Source: MD308 sp051888795
GTDB taxonomy: Bacteria; Bacillota; Clostridia; Lachnospirales; Lachnospiraceae
NCBI GenBank assembly: GCA_051888795.1
Contig: JBJFCD010000142.1
Coordinates: 75,288 to 139,287 of the forward strand
Length of the DNA stretch: 64,000 nucleotides
Direction of reading: 5' to 3'
In this document: positions 42,044-50,251 of the stretch, one piece after another
How positions within the stretch are numbered: position 1 is the stretch's first letter
Layout: each line of letters starts with the position of its first letter
The notes under the pieces: generated by a model
What the model was told of the DNA's origin: nothing
The model's input: only the letters and a program-made list of their open reading frames with translations
The model's database searches: none
Program-made: the position numbers and the translations under genes

Positions 42044-43774
42044 GTGGAATACAAAGATATATATGAAGGAAAGTTTATTGACAGACCAAACAGATTCATT
42101 GCCCATGTGGAAATAGACGGGTGTGCAGAGACAGTACATGTGAAAAATACAGGAAGATGTGCCGAATTATTAAGGCCGGGTGCGACTGTATACATACAGG
42201 ATAGCAAAAAAACCGAGCGAAAGACCAGATGGGATTTGATTGCAGTAAAGAAAAAAGATAAAATGATCAATATGGATTCCCAAATACCGAATAAAGTAGT
42301 AAGGGAATGGATTGAAGACGGAAATTTTGCACAAGATGTTGTGACGATACGTCCGGAATATACATATGGAAATTCAAGATTTGATCTGTATGTTGAGACA
42401 GAGAAAAGAAAAATCTTTATTGAAGTAAAAGGCGTAACACTGGAAGAGAACGGGGTTGTCAGATTTCCGGATGCGCCAAGCGAACGTGCGGTAAAACATG
42501 TAAAGGAATTGGAACGTGCGGTAAGAGAAGGCTATGATGCATATGTGTTTTTTGTTATTCAAATGAATGATGTGAGATATTTTACCCCCAATACAGAAAC
42601 GCACCCACAATTTGCAGAGGCATTGAAAGAAGCGGCAGAGGCTGGCGTGAAGGTCATTGCCTATGATTGTCAGGTGGAAAGTGACAGTATCTGCATTGAT
42701 AAAGAAGTTCCGGTAGTATTAGACAATCCGATTTTCTATGAAATGAGAGATCCGTTAATTTCGTGGTATCAAAAAAATAAGAGAAAGCTTCCATGGAGAG
42801 AGGATCCGACACCGTATAAGGTGTGGGTGTCAGAAATCATGCTGCAACAGACGAGAGTTGAAGCAGTAAAACCATATTATGAGAGATTTTTAAGAGAGCT
42901 TCCGACAGTGGAAAGTCTGGCAGAAACTACGGAAGACAAACTTTTGAAATTATGGGAAGGTCTGGGGTATTATAATCGTGTTCGCAATATGCAAAAAGCG
43001 GCACAGCAGATTATGATTGATTATGAGGGAAAGTTTCCTATAACATATGAGGGAGTTAGCTCTTTGAAAGGAATTGGAAGCTATACTGCCGGAGCAATCT
43101 GTTCTTTCGCTTACGGATTGGCAACACCTGCAGTTGATGGGAATGTGCTGCGAGTGGTTACTCGTCTGACCGGAGATGACGCAGATATTATGAAACAAAG
43201 TACCAGAAAACGTATAGAAGCAATGTTGGCAAAGGTCATTCCGTCATCGGCATCAAGCGATTTTAATCAGGGATTGATTGAACTCGGGGCAATTGTATGT
43301 GTGCCGAATGGCAAACCAAAATGTGAAGAATGTCCGTTGGCTTTTTTATGTCGGGCCAGAAAAGAAGGGAGTATAGATAAGTACCCGGTTAAATCAAAGA
43401 AAAAAGAGAGAAGAGTTGAGAAAAAAACTGTGATAGTTTTTTTTGACGGAGAAAATATGGCAATCAATAAACGAAAGACAGAAGGGCTTCTGGCCGGACT
43501 TTATGAATTGCCTAATGTGCCCGGACATTTAAATGCAGATGAGGTTGTTGAGTATAGTAAAAGCATAGGACTTATGCCTGTACGAATAGAAAAACTTACG
43601 GATGTAAAGCATATATTCAGTCATGTGGAATGGCATATGAAAGGATATTATGTAAAGGTAGATGAACTTGAAAAGACAAATGAGAAGAACTTTCTATTTA
43701 TTCATCCTGAAGAAATAGAAAAAGAATACCCAATTCCTTCTGCATTTGAAAAATATATGGATATATGGAAATAA
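42044..43774 (+). CDS. Fusion of SfsA nuclease-like domain and A/G-specific adenine glycosylase MutY
   Basis: One 576-codon frame holds two complete proteins. Residues 1-230 are SfsA: FIDRPNRFIAHVEIDG, HVKNTGRCAELLRPGATVYI, SRFDLYVE and IEVKGVTL, a restriction-like nuclease fold with DNA binding. From about 236 comes MutY, which removes adenine opposite 8-oxoguanine: LPWREDPTPYKVWVSEIMLQQT (catalytic Glu264), the helix-hairpin-helix LKGIGSYTAGAI, and the catalytic Asp365 in AVDGNV. The Fe-S cysteines are 419, 427, 430 and 436 (C-x7-C-x2-C-x5-C). The C-terminal NUDIX-like domain has KHIFSHVEWHM. The GTG start has AGGAG seven bases upstream. No stop or frameshift separates the parts. Confidence 0.92.
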   Translation: MEYKDIYEGKFIDRPNRFIAHVEIDGCAETVHVKNTGRCAELLRPGATVYIQDSKKTERKTRWDLIAVKKKDKMINMDSQIPNKVVREWIEDGNFAQDVVTIRPEYTYGNSRFDLYVETEKRKIFIEVKGVTLEENGVVRFPDAPSERAVKHVKELERAVREGYDAYVFFVIQMNDVRYFTPNTETHPQFAEALKEAAEAGVKVIAYDCQVESDSICIDKEVPVVLDNPIFYEMRDPLISWYQKNKRKLPWREDPTPYKVWVSEIMLQQTRVEAVKPYYERFLRELPTVESLAETTEDKLLKLWEGLGYYNRVRNMQKAAQQIMIDYEGKFPITYEGVSSLKGIGSYTAGAICSFAYGLATPAVDGNVLRVVTRLTGDDADIMKQSTRKRIEAMLAKVIPSSASSDFNQGLIELGAIVCVPNGKPKCEECPLAFLCRARKEGSIDKYPVKSKKKERRVEKKTVIVFFDGENMAINKRKTEGLLAGLYELPNVPGHLNADEVVEYSKSIGLMPVRIEKLTDVKHIFSHVEWHMKGYYVKVDELEKTNEKNFLFIHPEEIEKEYPIPSAFEKYMDIWK

Positions 43775-43775
43775 A

Positions 43776-43802
43776 AATGGTCAGCTTAAAGCCGACCATT
43801 AT
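43776..43802. terminator. Bidirectional terminator between sfsA-mutY and hemerythrin
   Basis: A stem of AATGGTC(A)GC (43776-43785) and GC(C)GACCATT (43791-43800) with a TTAAA loop. A-rich left flank and T-rich right flank fit termination of both convergent genes. It includes the stop codon of the hemerythrin gene. Confidence 0.75.
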
Positions 43803-44208
43803 TTTCTCTCATGAATTTGTATTCTGCAACAGAACGATCGAAGCCCTCAATGTGTGTGTAGAACCACTGGATTACGTTCTTTTCAACTTTTTCTACAAAA
43901 GCATCTGACGGACCTTCTTCTTCCTGAAGCATTTCGTCTAGTTCAGTGATTGTCTTTTTGAAGTTGTCATGCTGTTCTTTGTGTTTTGCAAATCCAGGAT
44001 AATCAATTTCTCTCTGGAGCTGTTCTTCTGCGTTAAAGTGGAAGTCGGTATAATCTGCCAGATAATCCAGAGTCTTTACAGCGACCAGTTTTGCATTGCT
44101 GTCTTCGCAGCTATCCAGAAGTTTGTTGATTCTGTCAATAAGTTCCTTGTGCTGGGAATCAATAAGTTCATTTCCAGTAATTAAATTTTCACTAAATTCT
44201 GCTCTCAT
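43786..44208 (-). CDS. Bacteriohemerythrin
   Basis: A 140-aa four-helix protein that binds O2 at a di-iron site, thought to protect anaerobes or carry oxygen. The iron ligands are laid out in the family order: IDSQHKELIDRIN (first His), DYTDFHFNAEEQL (His and Glu), FAKHKEQHDNF (two His) and YTHIEGFDRSV (His and Asp). Length is typical for single-domain bacterial hemerythrins. GAGGAGG precedes the start at 44208. It is convergent with the sfsA-mutY gene, and both could relate to oxidative stress, though they are on opposite strands. Confidence 0.93.
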   Translation of the reverse strand: MRAEFSENLITGNELIDSQHKELIDRINKLLDSCEDSNAKLVAVKTLDYLADYTDFHFNAEEQLQREIDYPGFAKHKEQHDNFKKTITELDEMLQEEEGPSDAFVEKVEKNVIQWFYTHIEGFDRSVAEYKFMRENNGRL

Positions 44209-44235
44209 TTTAATGCCCTCCTCATTTGATTATTT

Positions 44236-44904
44236 TTATATTGGCTGATGGGAAAAACGAGTAGCTTTTCTCATCTGAGATGCGTAAACTATTGGATATA
44301 TAGCACATGCCATTACGAATGCAGCAATCACATCTGTTACAGAATGCTGTTTTAAAAATATAGTCGATAATATAATCAGGATACCGAGAATATAAGTACT
44401 GCACCGTACAAGTTTATGTGCCTTTAACTTATCGCTGTGTGAAACGGCAATTAATACACCTAGTGTATTGAACACGTGGATACTGGGTAATACGTTAGTT
44501 GGCGTATCTGCTGCATATATTTTCTTTACCATATCAACGAAGATATTATCTCTGGCAAAAACAGTCGGGCGTAAATTCAACCCATTTGGAAAAATCGTAC
44601 AGACAATCAGGAATAAAGTCATTCCGATAATTAAAAAAGAAATGAGTCTGTAAAAACCGGTTTTATCTGTAAAAAAGAAATATAGTACACTTACTGCCAT
44701 AAACACAAACCACAGACAATAAGGAATGATAAAAAATTCAATAAATGGAATAAAATCATCCAATGGTGAGTGAATAATGTAGTAGTGAGAGGTTACATGT
44801 CTTTCGAGATACATAAACCAGGGCATATAAATAAATGCGTATAAGAATACCCAGGCATGACGGTATTTTTTTATAAATTCTTTTGATTTCTCAATAAATT
44901 TCAT
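44236..44904 (-). CDS. PAP2-family membrane phosphatase
   Basis: A 222-aa membrane protein with about six hydrophobic segments. It carries the PAP2 signature: NGLNLRP (end of the first motif), the second motif PSIHVFNTLG and the third STIFLKQHSVTDV with the catalytic His and Asp. Members remove phosphate from phosphatidic acid, undecaprenyl or sphingoid phosphates; the substrate here is unknown. The start at 44904 with AAAAGGGGAA upstream is preferred over 44943. The hemerythrin gene follows 27 bases later on the same strand, so they may share a transcript. Confidence 0.87.
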   Translation of the reverse strand: MKFIEKSKEFIKKYRHAWVFLYAFIYMPWFMYLERHVTSHYYIIHSPLDDFIPFIEFFIIPYCLWFVFMAVSVLYFFFTDKTGFYRLISFLIIGMTLFLIVCTIFPNGLNLRPTVFARDNIFVDMVKKIYAADTPTNVLPSIHVFNTLGVLIAVSHSDKLKAHKLVRCSTYILGILIILSTIFLKQHSVTDVIAAFVMACAIYPIVYASQMRKATRFSHQPI

Positions 44905-44948
44905 TGAAATTCCCCTTTTCGAGCCTGCTGTTTCTTTGTTCACAAGGG

Positions 44949-44977
44949 ATTATAACATGAAAAAATATATTCAACAA
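44949..44977 (-). promoter_or_regulatory. Promoter of the PAP2 gene (reverse strand)
   Basis: On the reverse strand TTGTTG (44977-44972) and a perfect TATAAT (44954-44949) lie 17 bp apart, about 45 bases before the PAP2 start. Confidence 0.7.
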
Positions 44978-45090
44978 TAAAGTTCACTCTTTCTTAATAA
45001 ATTTCACAGGGTTTTTCAAAAATCCGCATAATTCTTCTGATTCGGGAAAAGTTAAATGATCTCAATAATGTTTGTCAATTTTATGATGTA

Positions 45091-46008
45091 CTAACTGACA
45101 ATGATGCGTAACTTTTCAGATTCCAGCGCTCCACTAATCTCAGTCTGCAGGAAAACGTCTTCACCATCTGTGTGGACACAGAGTGCTGTCTCGCTTTGGA
45201 TTTTTGCGCTTTTGCATTGATAAGTGTGGATCCCGCGAAAATATACATGTTTTCCAAAAAAAGCTGTTGGAAGAAGAAACAGAATTTTTAATTTCGATAA
45301 TCCTTCTATTACGATTAGATCAAGTATGTCATCTCCCGGTTCTGCTTTCGGACAGAACATAAAGCCTCCGCCTTCATATTTTTGATTCATAAAAGCTGCA
45401 AAATAAGTTTTGTTAAAGCTTACAGTACGGTTGTTATCTAAAGTGATTGTCATTTTCTGTGGTGTCTGGAGCAGAATGCTCTGGATGGCAACTCCTGCGT
45501 AGGATAATTTTCCCAGTTTGACTTTGTTCAGGAAGATTTTTAATTTTGAAAAAGAAATTTTGTGGCAGACTTCCGCATCAAAACCAATTCCGGAACTGAC
45601 TGCAAAGCGTCTGTTTCCTGAACCATAGTTTAAAGTGCCAATGTTGATATAAGTAAAACGGGAAGGTGACAAAATATGTTTTAGGGATTCCAGTGGATTT
45701 GAGGAAAGCTTTAGTCCTCTGGAAAAATCATTGCTTGAACCAATGGGGATATATCCCAGAGTTACGTTTGGTAATTCTGAAATCCCGTTTATAACTTCAT
45801 TTACAGTTCCGTCTCCTCCAAGTACGATTAAAGTACAATGGGAGTTGGAGGAGGTCACTTTTTTAGTTATTTCAGTTGCATGCCTCTGGTATTTAGTAAA
45901 AAAGACCTGATAATTAACATTTTGACTTTGTAAGTGAGTTTCCAGGTCTTTCCAGACCTTGTGCCCCAATCCGGTTCGGGCGTTTGGGTTTACGATAAAT
46001 GTGTACAT
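45091..46008 (-). CDS. Diacylglycerol/lipid kinase family protein (YegS/DagK type)
   Basis: A 305-aa soluble lipid kinase. The N-terminal domain has YTFIVNPNARTGLG and the nucleotide-binding LIVLGGDGTVNEVINGI, followed by LGYIPIGSSNDFSRGL. The C-terminal beta-sandwich domain has the typical GGFMFCPKAEPGDDILDLIVIEGLSK and TDGE near the end. Phosphorylates diacylglycerol or a related lipid, recycling the diacylglycerol left by LTA-type synthesis; the phosphoglycerol transferase at 21.6 kb would make such a product. It lies upstream of the PAP2 gene on the same strand, with about 190 bases and a separate PAP2 promoter between them. Confidence 0.9.
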   Translation of the reverse strand: MYTFIVNPNARTGLGHKVWKDLETHLQSQNVNYQVFFTKYQRHATEITKKVTSSNSHCTLIVLGGDGTVNEVINGISELPNVTLGYIPIGSSNDFSRGLKLSSNPLESLKHILSPSRFTYINIGTLNYGSGNRRFAVSSGIGFDAEVCHKISFSKLKIFLNKVKLGKLSYAGVAIQSILLQTPQKMTITLDNNRTVSFNKTYFAAFMNQKYEGGGFMFCPKAEPGDDILDLIVIEGLSKLKILFLLPTAFFGKHVYFRGIHTYQCKSAKIQSETALCVHTDGEDVFLQTEISGALESEKLRIIVS

Positions 46009-46041
46009 ATATATTTTTCCTCTTCATGTTTTTCTAAATAA

Positions 46042-46070
46042 AGTATATCAGTAAATAACTGCAACAACAA
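46042..46070 (-). promoter_or_regulatory. Promoter of the lipid kinase gene (reverse strand)
   Basis: On the reverse strand TTGTTG (46070-46065) and TATACT (46047-46042) are 17 bp apart, about 35 bases before the start at 46008. Confidence 0.6.
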
Positions 46071-46141
46071 TAAAAAACTGATTCTCAACAAAAAATATAT
46101 AGAAAATATCTATAAATAGAAAGTCATATAAAAAATACTGA

Positions 46142-46171
46142 TTGGACAAAATAAAAATGCAGAGGTATGAT
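46142..46171 (+). promoter_or_regulatory. Orphan forward promoter in a gene-free stretch
   Basis: TTGGAC (46142-46147) and TATGAT (46166-46171) are 18 bp apart and point to the right. No coding frame with a ribosome binding site follows before the terminator at 46264. The same boxes and spacing, with a similar spacer start, occur in front of the O-acetylhomoserine sulfhydrylase gene. Confidence 0.5.
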
Positions 46172-46177
46172 TATATC

Positions 46178-46264
46178 AGATAAAAGATATTATTGTTTTG
46201 GTAATTTTTATTACCGTGTTTCCTTCTGCAAAGGTCCTTTGAGAATTGTCTTAAAGGATTTTTT
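46178..46264 (+). ncRNA. Candidate small RNA (about 87 nt)
   Basis: The stretch between the lipid kinase and the TetR gene holds a forward promoter (46142-46171), a small hairpin (GGTAAT 46200-46205, ATTACC 46210-46215) and a strong terminator: a 10-bp stem (46235-46244 with 46249-46258) followed by six T. No open reading frame of useful length with a ribosome binding site lies inside. Together this predicts a transcript of about 85-90 nt. It does not match any RNA family that I can recognise. The promoter call is the weakest part. Confidence 0.4.
46235..46264 (+). terminator. Orphan intrinsic terminator
   Basis: TCCTTTGAGA (46235-46244) pairs with TCTTAAAGGA (46249-46258), ten pairs with one G-U, ATTG loop, then TTTTTT (46259-46264). 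It stands on the forward strand, where no annotated gene ends. Confidence 0.75.
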
Positions 46265-46282
46265 GTATTTATGAAGCTTTTG

Positions 46283-46309
46283 GCAGAAAAAACAGAGCCT
46301 TATTAAAAG
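46283..46309 (-). terminator. Terminator of the TetR gene (reverse strand)
   Basis: On the reverse strand a GAGCCTT/AAGGCTC stem with a 5-base loop lies just at the stop codon of the TetR gene and is followed by TGTTTTTTC. Confidence 0.75.
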
Positions 46310-46911
46310 GCTCCATCAAGATACGTTTCCAGAGAACGCTTCATATTCCCTTCAAAATCAGCATTGCCTCCTTTCAGGCACCACTCAAATACATTCCCGA
46401 TTACAATCATACGGATATCGGTCGTGATTTCGTCGAGAGAAATTTTCGGACTGATAATTCCGGCATCAATACATTTCTGAAGATAATTATGAACTGTAAC
46501 AATAGGGTAGGGTCGCTCAGTTCTGATTAAAGGATTTAGAGACTGGTTTTTAGGTGTATAATAATTTGACATAAATTCAACACCCAGTTCTTCACAATAA
46601 TGGACATAATTTATATATACATAAATAATTGTTTTTTTCGCATCTTTCGAGTCAGAAGGTAAATCCAGTAAATCAGGATTAATGCTTGGCTGTTCTTCAA
46701 TATAATAAGACAGAAGATCGTCTTTTGTCTTAAAATGATGATAGAAGCTTCCGTTAGAAACACCTGCTTCTTCACATATATTTTTTATAGATAATTGGTC
46801 GTATCCCTTTTTTTGAAGAATATGTTTGGCAGCAGAAAAAATTTTTGCTTTTGTCTCCATAGATTTCTGCTGCTGTCTGGATAATTCTTTTATGTCCTGC
46901 ACTTGTTTCAT
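46303..46911 (-). CDS. TetR/AcrR family transcriptional regulator
   Basis: A 202-aa regulator. Residues about 18-65 form the TetR DNA-binding domain (KAKIFSAAKHILQKKGYDQLSIKNICEEAGVSNGSFYHHFKTKDDLL). The C-terminal ligand domain is helical and not assignable. The start at 46911 has AAGGGAA upstream; the longer frame to 47019 crosses its own promoter and is rejected. It is divergent from tex, with both promoters in a 200-base gap that holds a 20-bp palindrome at 47065-47084. The regulated genes are not known; autoregulation is possible. Confidence 0.88.
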   Translation of the reverse strand: MKQVQDIKELSRQQQKSMETKAKIFSAAKHILQKKGYDQLSIKNICEEAGVSNGSFYHHFKTKDDLLSYYIEEQPSINPDLLDLPSDSKDAKKTIIYVYINYVHYCEELGVEFMSNYYTPKNQSLNPLIRTERPYPIVTVHNYLQKCIDAGIISPKISLDEITTDIRMIVIGNVFEWCLKGGNADFEGNMKRSLETYLDGAF

Positions 46912-46956
46912 GATTAAATATATTCCCTTCAAAATAATCTTTGATAATTTGTGAAC

Positions 46957-46985
46957 AGTATAACATATGAAATTAGGTTTTTCAA
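46957..46985 (-). promoter_or_regulatory. Promoter of the TetR gene (reverse strand)
   Basis: On the reverse strand TTGAAA (46985-46980) and TATACT (46962-46957) with a 17-bp spacer, about 45 bases before the TetR start. Confidence 0.65.
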
Positions 46986-47018
46986 GAAAACAGAGTGAAC
47001 TCGGTATTGCCCTAATCA

Positions 47019-47047
47019 TTGCATATGCATTGATTATTCGTTATAAT
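47019..47047 (+). promoter_or_regulatory. Promoter of tex
   Basis: TTGCAT (47019-47024) and a perfect TATAAT (47042-47047) with an exact 17-bp spacer. The palindromic TGCATATGCA overlaps the -35 end. Confidence 0.7.
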
Positions 47048-47064
47048 AACCACATATGTAAAAG

Positions 47065-47084
47065 GCAGTATGATAATATACTGC
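47065..47084. promoter_or_regulatory. 20-bp palindrome between tetR and tex
   Basis: GCAGTAT (47065-47071) and ATACTGC (47078-47084) form a perfect 7-bp inverted repeat with a 6-base spacer (GATAAT). It starts about 12 bases past the expected tex transcription start. Size and symmetry fit a TetR-type operator; a leader hairpin is the alternative. Confidence 0.5.
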
Positions 47085-47115
47085 ATATTGTTATATGGTG
47101 AGAAAGGGTATTGGA

Positions 47116-49272
47116 ATGGATATTAATCAAAAACTTACAGAAGAGCTAGAAGTGAAAAGATGGCAGATTGACGCTGCTGTAAAATTGATAGATGAAGGAA
47201 ATACGATTCCGTTTATTGCAAGATATCGAAAAGAGGCAACCGGCACGTTAGACGATGAACAGCTGAGAAAGCTGCACGAACGACTGACATATTTAAGAAA
47301 TCTGGAGGAAAAGAAAGAGCAGGTTTTATCCAGTATAGAAGAACAGGGAAAACTGACAGAGGAATTAAAGAAACAGATTCTTGAGGCAGAAACTCTTGTT
47401 GTGGTTGAAGATTTATATCGTCCTTATAGACCAAAGAGAAGAACAAGAGCTACGATCGCAAAGGAAAAAGGATTGGAGCCTTTAGCGGCATTAATCACTT
47501 TGCAGAAAATTGACAGACCGATTTCAGAGATTGCCAAAGAGTATATAAATGAAGAGAAAGAAGTAAAAACTGCAAAAGAAGCGTTAGATGGCGCTAAGGA
47601 TATTATCGCTGAGAGTATTTCAGATGAGGCTGACTACAGAATCTGGATCCGCAGGATTACAATGCAGAAAGGAAAGGTTGTCTCATCTGCCAAAGACGAG
47701 AAGGCAGAATCAGTTTATGAGATGTATTATGACTTTGAGGAACCGGTAAGTAAACTTGCGGGACACAGGATTCTGGCGTTAAACCGCGGAGAGAAGGAGA
47801 AATTTCTTACAGTAAAAATTGAGGCTCCGGAAGAAGATATCATAAGATATCTTGAGAAAAAGACAATTCATTCTGATAATGAATATACGACACCGATATT
47901 GAAAGAAGTGATTGCTGATGCATATAAAAGGCTGATTGCACCGGCAATTGAGAGGGAGATCAGAAATGAGTTGACAGAAAAGGCAGAGGATGGCGCAATT
48001 GATGTGTTCGGAAAAAATCTGGAGCAGTTACTGATGCAGCCTCCGATTGTAGGACAGACTGTTCTGGGATGGGATCCTGCGTTTCGAACCGGATGCAAGC
48101 TGGCGGTTGTGGATCCAACAGGAAAAGTAATCGGAACGACTGTCATCTATCCGACAGCGCCGACAACACCGCAGAAGATTCAGGCTTCTAAGGATTTGCT
48201 TAAAAAAATCATTGCAAAATATAATATTACGCTGATTTCTCTTGGTAACGGGACGGCATCAAGAGAGTCAGAACAGTTTATTGTAGAACTACTGAAAGAA
48301 ATTCCACAGAAAGTTCAATATGTTATCGTAAATGAGGCGGGTGCTTCTGTATATTCAGCAAGTAAGCTGGCAAGTGAGGAATTTCCTAAATTTGATGTGG
48401 GGCAGAGAAGTGCAACATCCATTGCCCGACGTCTTCAGGATCCGCTTGCGGAGCTTGTAAAGATTGATCCAAAATCGATTGGTGTAGGACAGTATCAGCA
48501 CGATATGAACCAGAAAAAACTGAGTGAAGCGTTATCGGGTGTTGTAGAAGATTGTGTAAATAAAGTAGGAGTTGATCTCAATACAGCATCTGCGCCGCTG
48601 CTTTCCTATATATCCGGTATTTCTCCTGCTATTGCAAAAAATATCGTGGCTTACAGAGAAGAAAATGGAAAGTTCAGTAACAGGAAAGAACTTCTTAAAG
48701 TGGCAAAACTTGGTCCGAAAGCTTATGAACAGTGTGCGGGATTTATGCGTATCCAGTCTGGAGACAATCCTTTAGATGGAACCAGTGTGCATCCGGAGTC
48801 TTATGAAGCAGCAGAAAAACTTTTAAAAAAGCAGGGCTATAAAACACAGGATATACAGGGAGGAAAGCTTTTAGGACTTTCACTTACAATTAAGGATTAT
48901 AAAAAGCTTGCTGGTGAACTGGGGATTGGCGAGATTACACTCCGGGATATTGTGAAAGAACTGGAAAAACCAGCCCGTGATCCACGTGATGAGATGCCAA
49001 AGCCGATTCTTCGTACAGATGTACTGGAGATGAAGGATCTGAAAGAAGGAATGATTCTTAAAGGAACTGTCCGCAATGTTATAGATTTTGGCGTTTTTGT
49101 CGATATTGGTGTACACCAGGATGGCTTAGTGCACATTTCCGAGATTACAGATAAAAAATTTATTAAACATCCACTTGAAGCAGTAAGCGTAGGGGATATT
49201 GTGGATGTGAAAGTTATGAGTGTAGATTTAAAGAAAAAGAGAATTCAGCTTACGATGAAGGGGATTTCGTAA
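47116..49272 (+). CDS. tex: Tex family RNA-binding transcription accessory protein
   Basis: A 718-aa protein of the Tex/YqfA family, which binds RNA and affects transcription. It has the N-terminal helical domain (VKLIDEGNTIPFIARYRKEATGTLDDEQLR), a YqgF/RuvC-like domain (VLGWDPAFRTGCKLAVVDPTGKVI, about 325-450), helix-hairpin-helix repeats (LLSYISGISPAIAKNIVAYREENG) and a C-terminal S1 RNA-binding domain (GTVRNVIDFGVFVDIGVHQDGLVHISEI). ATG 47116 has AAAGGG seven bases upstream; ATG 47095 lacks a site. It is monocistronic or leads into the YitT gene, 67 bases on, with no terminator seen. Confidence 0.95.
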   Translation: MDINQKLTEELEVKRWQIDAAVKLIDEGNTIPFIARYRKEATGTLDDEQLRKLHERLTYLRNLEEKKEQVLSSIEEQGKLTEELKKQILEAETLVVVEDLYRPYRPKRRTRATIAKEKGLEPLAALITLQKIDRPISEIAKEYINEEKEVKTAKEALDGAKDIIAESISDEADYRIWIRRITMQKGKVVSSAKDEKAESVYEMYYDFEEPVSKLAGHRILALNRGEKEKFLTVKIEAPEEDIIRYLEKKTIHSDNEYTTPILKEVIADAYKRLIAPAIEREIRNELTEKAEDGAIDVFGKNLEQLLMQPPIVGQTVLGWDPAFRTGCKLAVVDPTGKVIGTTVIYPTAPTTPQKIQASKDLLKKIIAKYNITLISLGNGTASRESEQFIVELLKEIPQKVQYVIVNEAGASVYSASKLASEEFPKFDVGQRSATSIARRLQDPLAELVKIDPKSIGVGQYQHDMNQKKLSEALSGVVEDCVNKVGVDLNTASAPLLSYISGISPAIAKNIVAYREENGKFSNRKELLKVAKLGPKAYEQCAGFMRIQSGDNPLDGTSVHPESYEAAEKLLKKQGYKTQDIQGGKLLGLSLTIKDYKKLAGELGIGEITLRDIVKELEKPARDPRDEMPKPILRTDVLEMKDLKEGMILKGTVRNVIDFGVFVDIGVHQDGLVHISEITDKKFIKHPLEAVSVGDIVDVKVMSVDLKKKRIQLTMKGIS

Positions 49273-49339
49273 GAGAGTATGTTTTTGGTGTGTTGGAATA
49301 ATGTGTTGATAAAAGCATTAGATTTGGAGGTAGGTTTCG

Positions 49340-50251
49340 ATGAAAAAAAGATGGCAGAAGAATCTTGAAACAGCAATCGGTGTACTTGTGGGAAATATTG
49401 TTCTTGCATTTACGGTAGCAGCGTTTATTGTCCCACATGGAATTATCATGGGAGGGGCGACTGGTGTTGCTATTACGATTAATCACTATCTGTCGCTTCC
49501 ACTTTCGATAGTAGTATTAGGTGTTAATGCATGTCTGTTCCTTTTAGGAGCGTTGACATTGGGGAAAAAATTTATTGTAACGACCATTGCAAGTACATTT
49601 TTGTATCCTGTATGTCTGTCGATTATGCAGGCGATTCCGGGAATTACGACACTCACAGATAATATCATGCTTGCGACATTATACGGTGGTGCAGTGCTTG
49701 GCCTGGGAGTGGGGCTTATTGTTCGTGTCGGCTCTTCTACCGGAGGAACGGATATTATCGCACTGGTACTTAATAAATATTTGCATATAAATCTTGCGGC
49801 GCTTATGTATACTGTGGATTTTATTGTCCTTGGCGCACAGGTTCTGTTCTCTGATACAGAGCAGATTATGTATGGTATTCTGATGCTTGTGATAGAAACT
49901 TTCGTGCTCAACAGGGTAATGCTTATGGGTCAGTCACAGATCCAGCTTCTGATCATTTCAGAAAAGTATGAAGAGATCCGTATCAGAATGTTAAAAGAGC
50001 AGGATGTCGGGGTGACAATGATTCATGTAGAGACTGGCTATGGAAAAGAAGAGCAGAAAGCTGTTCTTTGTATCATTCCAAAACGTAAATTGTACGCGAC
50101 AAACGAAATGGTGCATATGATCGATGAAAAAGCATTTGTCACTATTTCTCAGATCAATGAAGTAAAAGGACGCGGATTTACAATGGAGAGAATTACTTAC
50201 GATGAAGCGGAAGAATTGGAAGAAAATAAACAAAATCAGGAGAACTCATAA
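49340..50251 (+). CDS. YitT family membrane protein (first copy)
   Basis: A 303-aa protein with about five membrane segments in the first 180 residues (VLVGNIVLAFTVAAFIVPHGIIMGGATGVAIT; LGVNACLFLLGALTLGKKF; GVGLIVRVGSSTGGTDIIALVLNKY). It has the C-terminal DUF2179 domain (EEIRIRMLKEQDVGVTMIHVETGYGKEEQKAVLCIIPKRKL). The family has no firm function. GGAGG stands upstream. Its stop overlaps the tcdA start by one base (TAATG), so translation is coupled. A diverged second copy follows tcdA. Confidence 0.88.
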   Translation: MKKRWQKNLETAIGVLVGNIVLAFTVAAFIVPHGIIMGGATGVAITINHYLSLPLSIVVLGVNACLFLLGALTLGKKFIVTTIASTFLYPVCLSIMQAIPGITTLTDNIMLATLYGGAVLGLGVGLIVRVGSSTGGTDIIALVLNKYLHINLAALMYTVDFIVLGAQVLFSDTEQIMYGILMLVIETFVLNRVMLMGQSQIQLLIISEKYEEIRIRMLKEQDVGVTMIHVETGYGKEEQKAVLCIIPKRKLYATNEMVHMIDEKAFVTISQINEVKGRGFTMERITYDEAEELEENKQNQENS

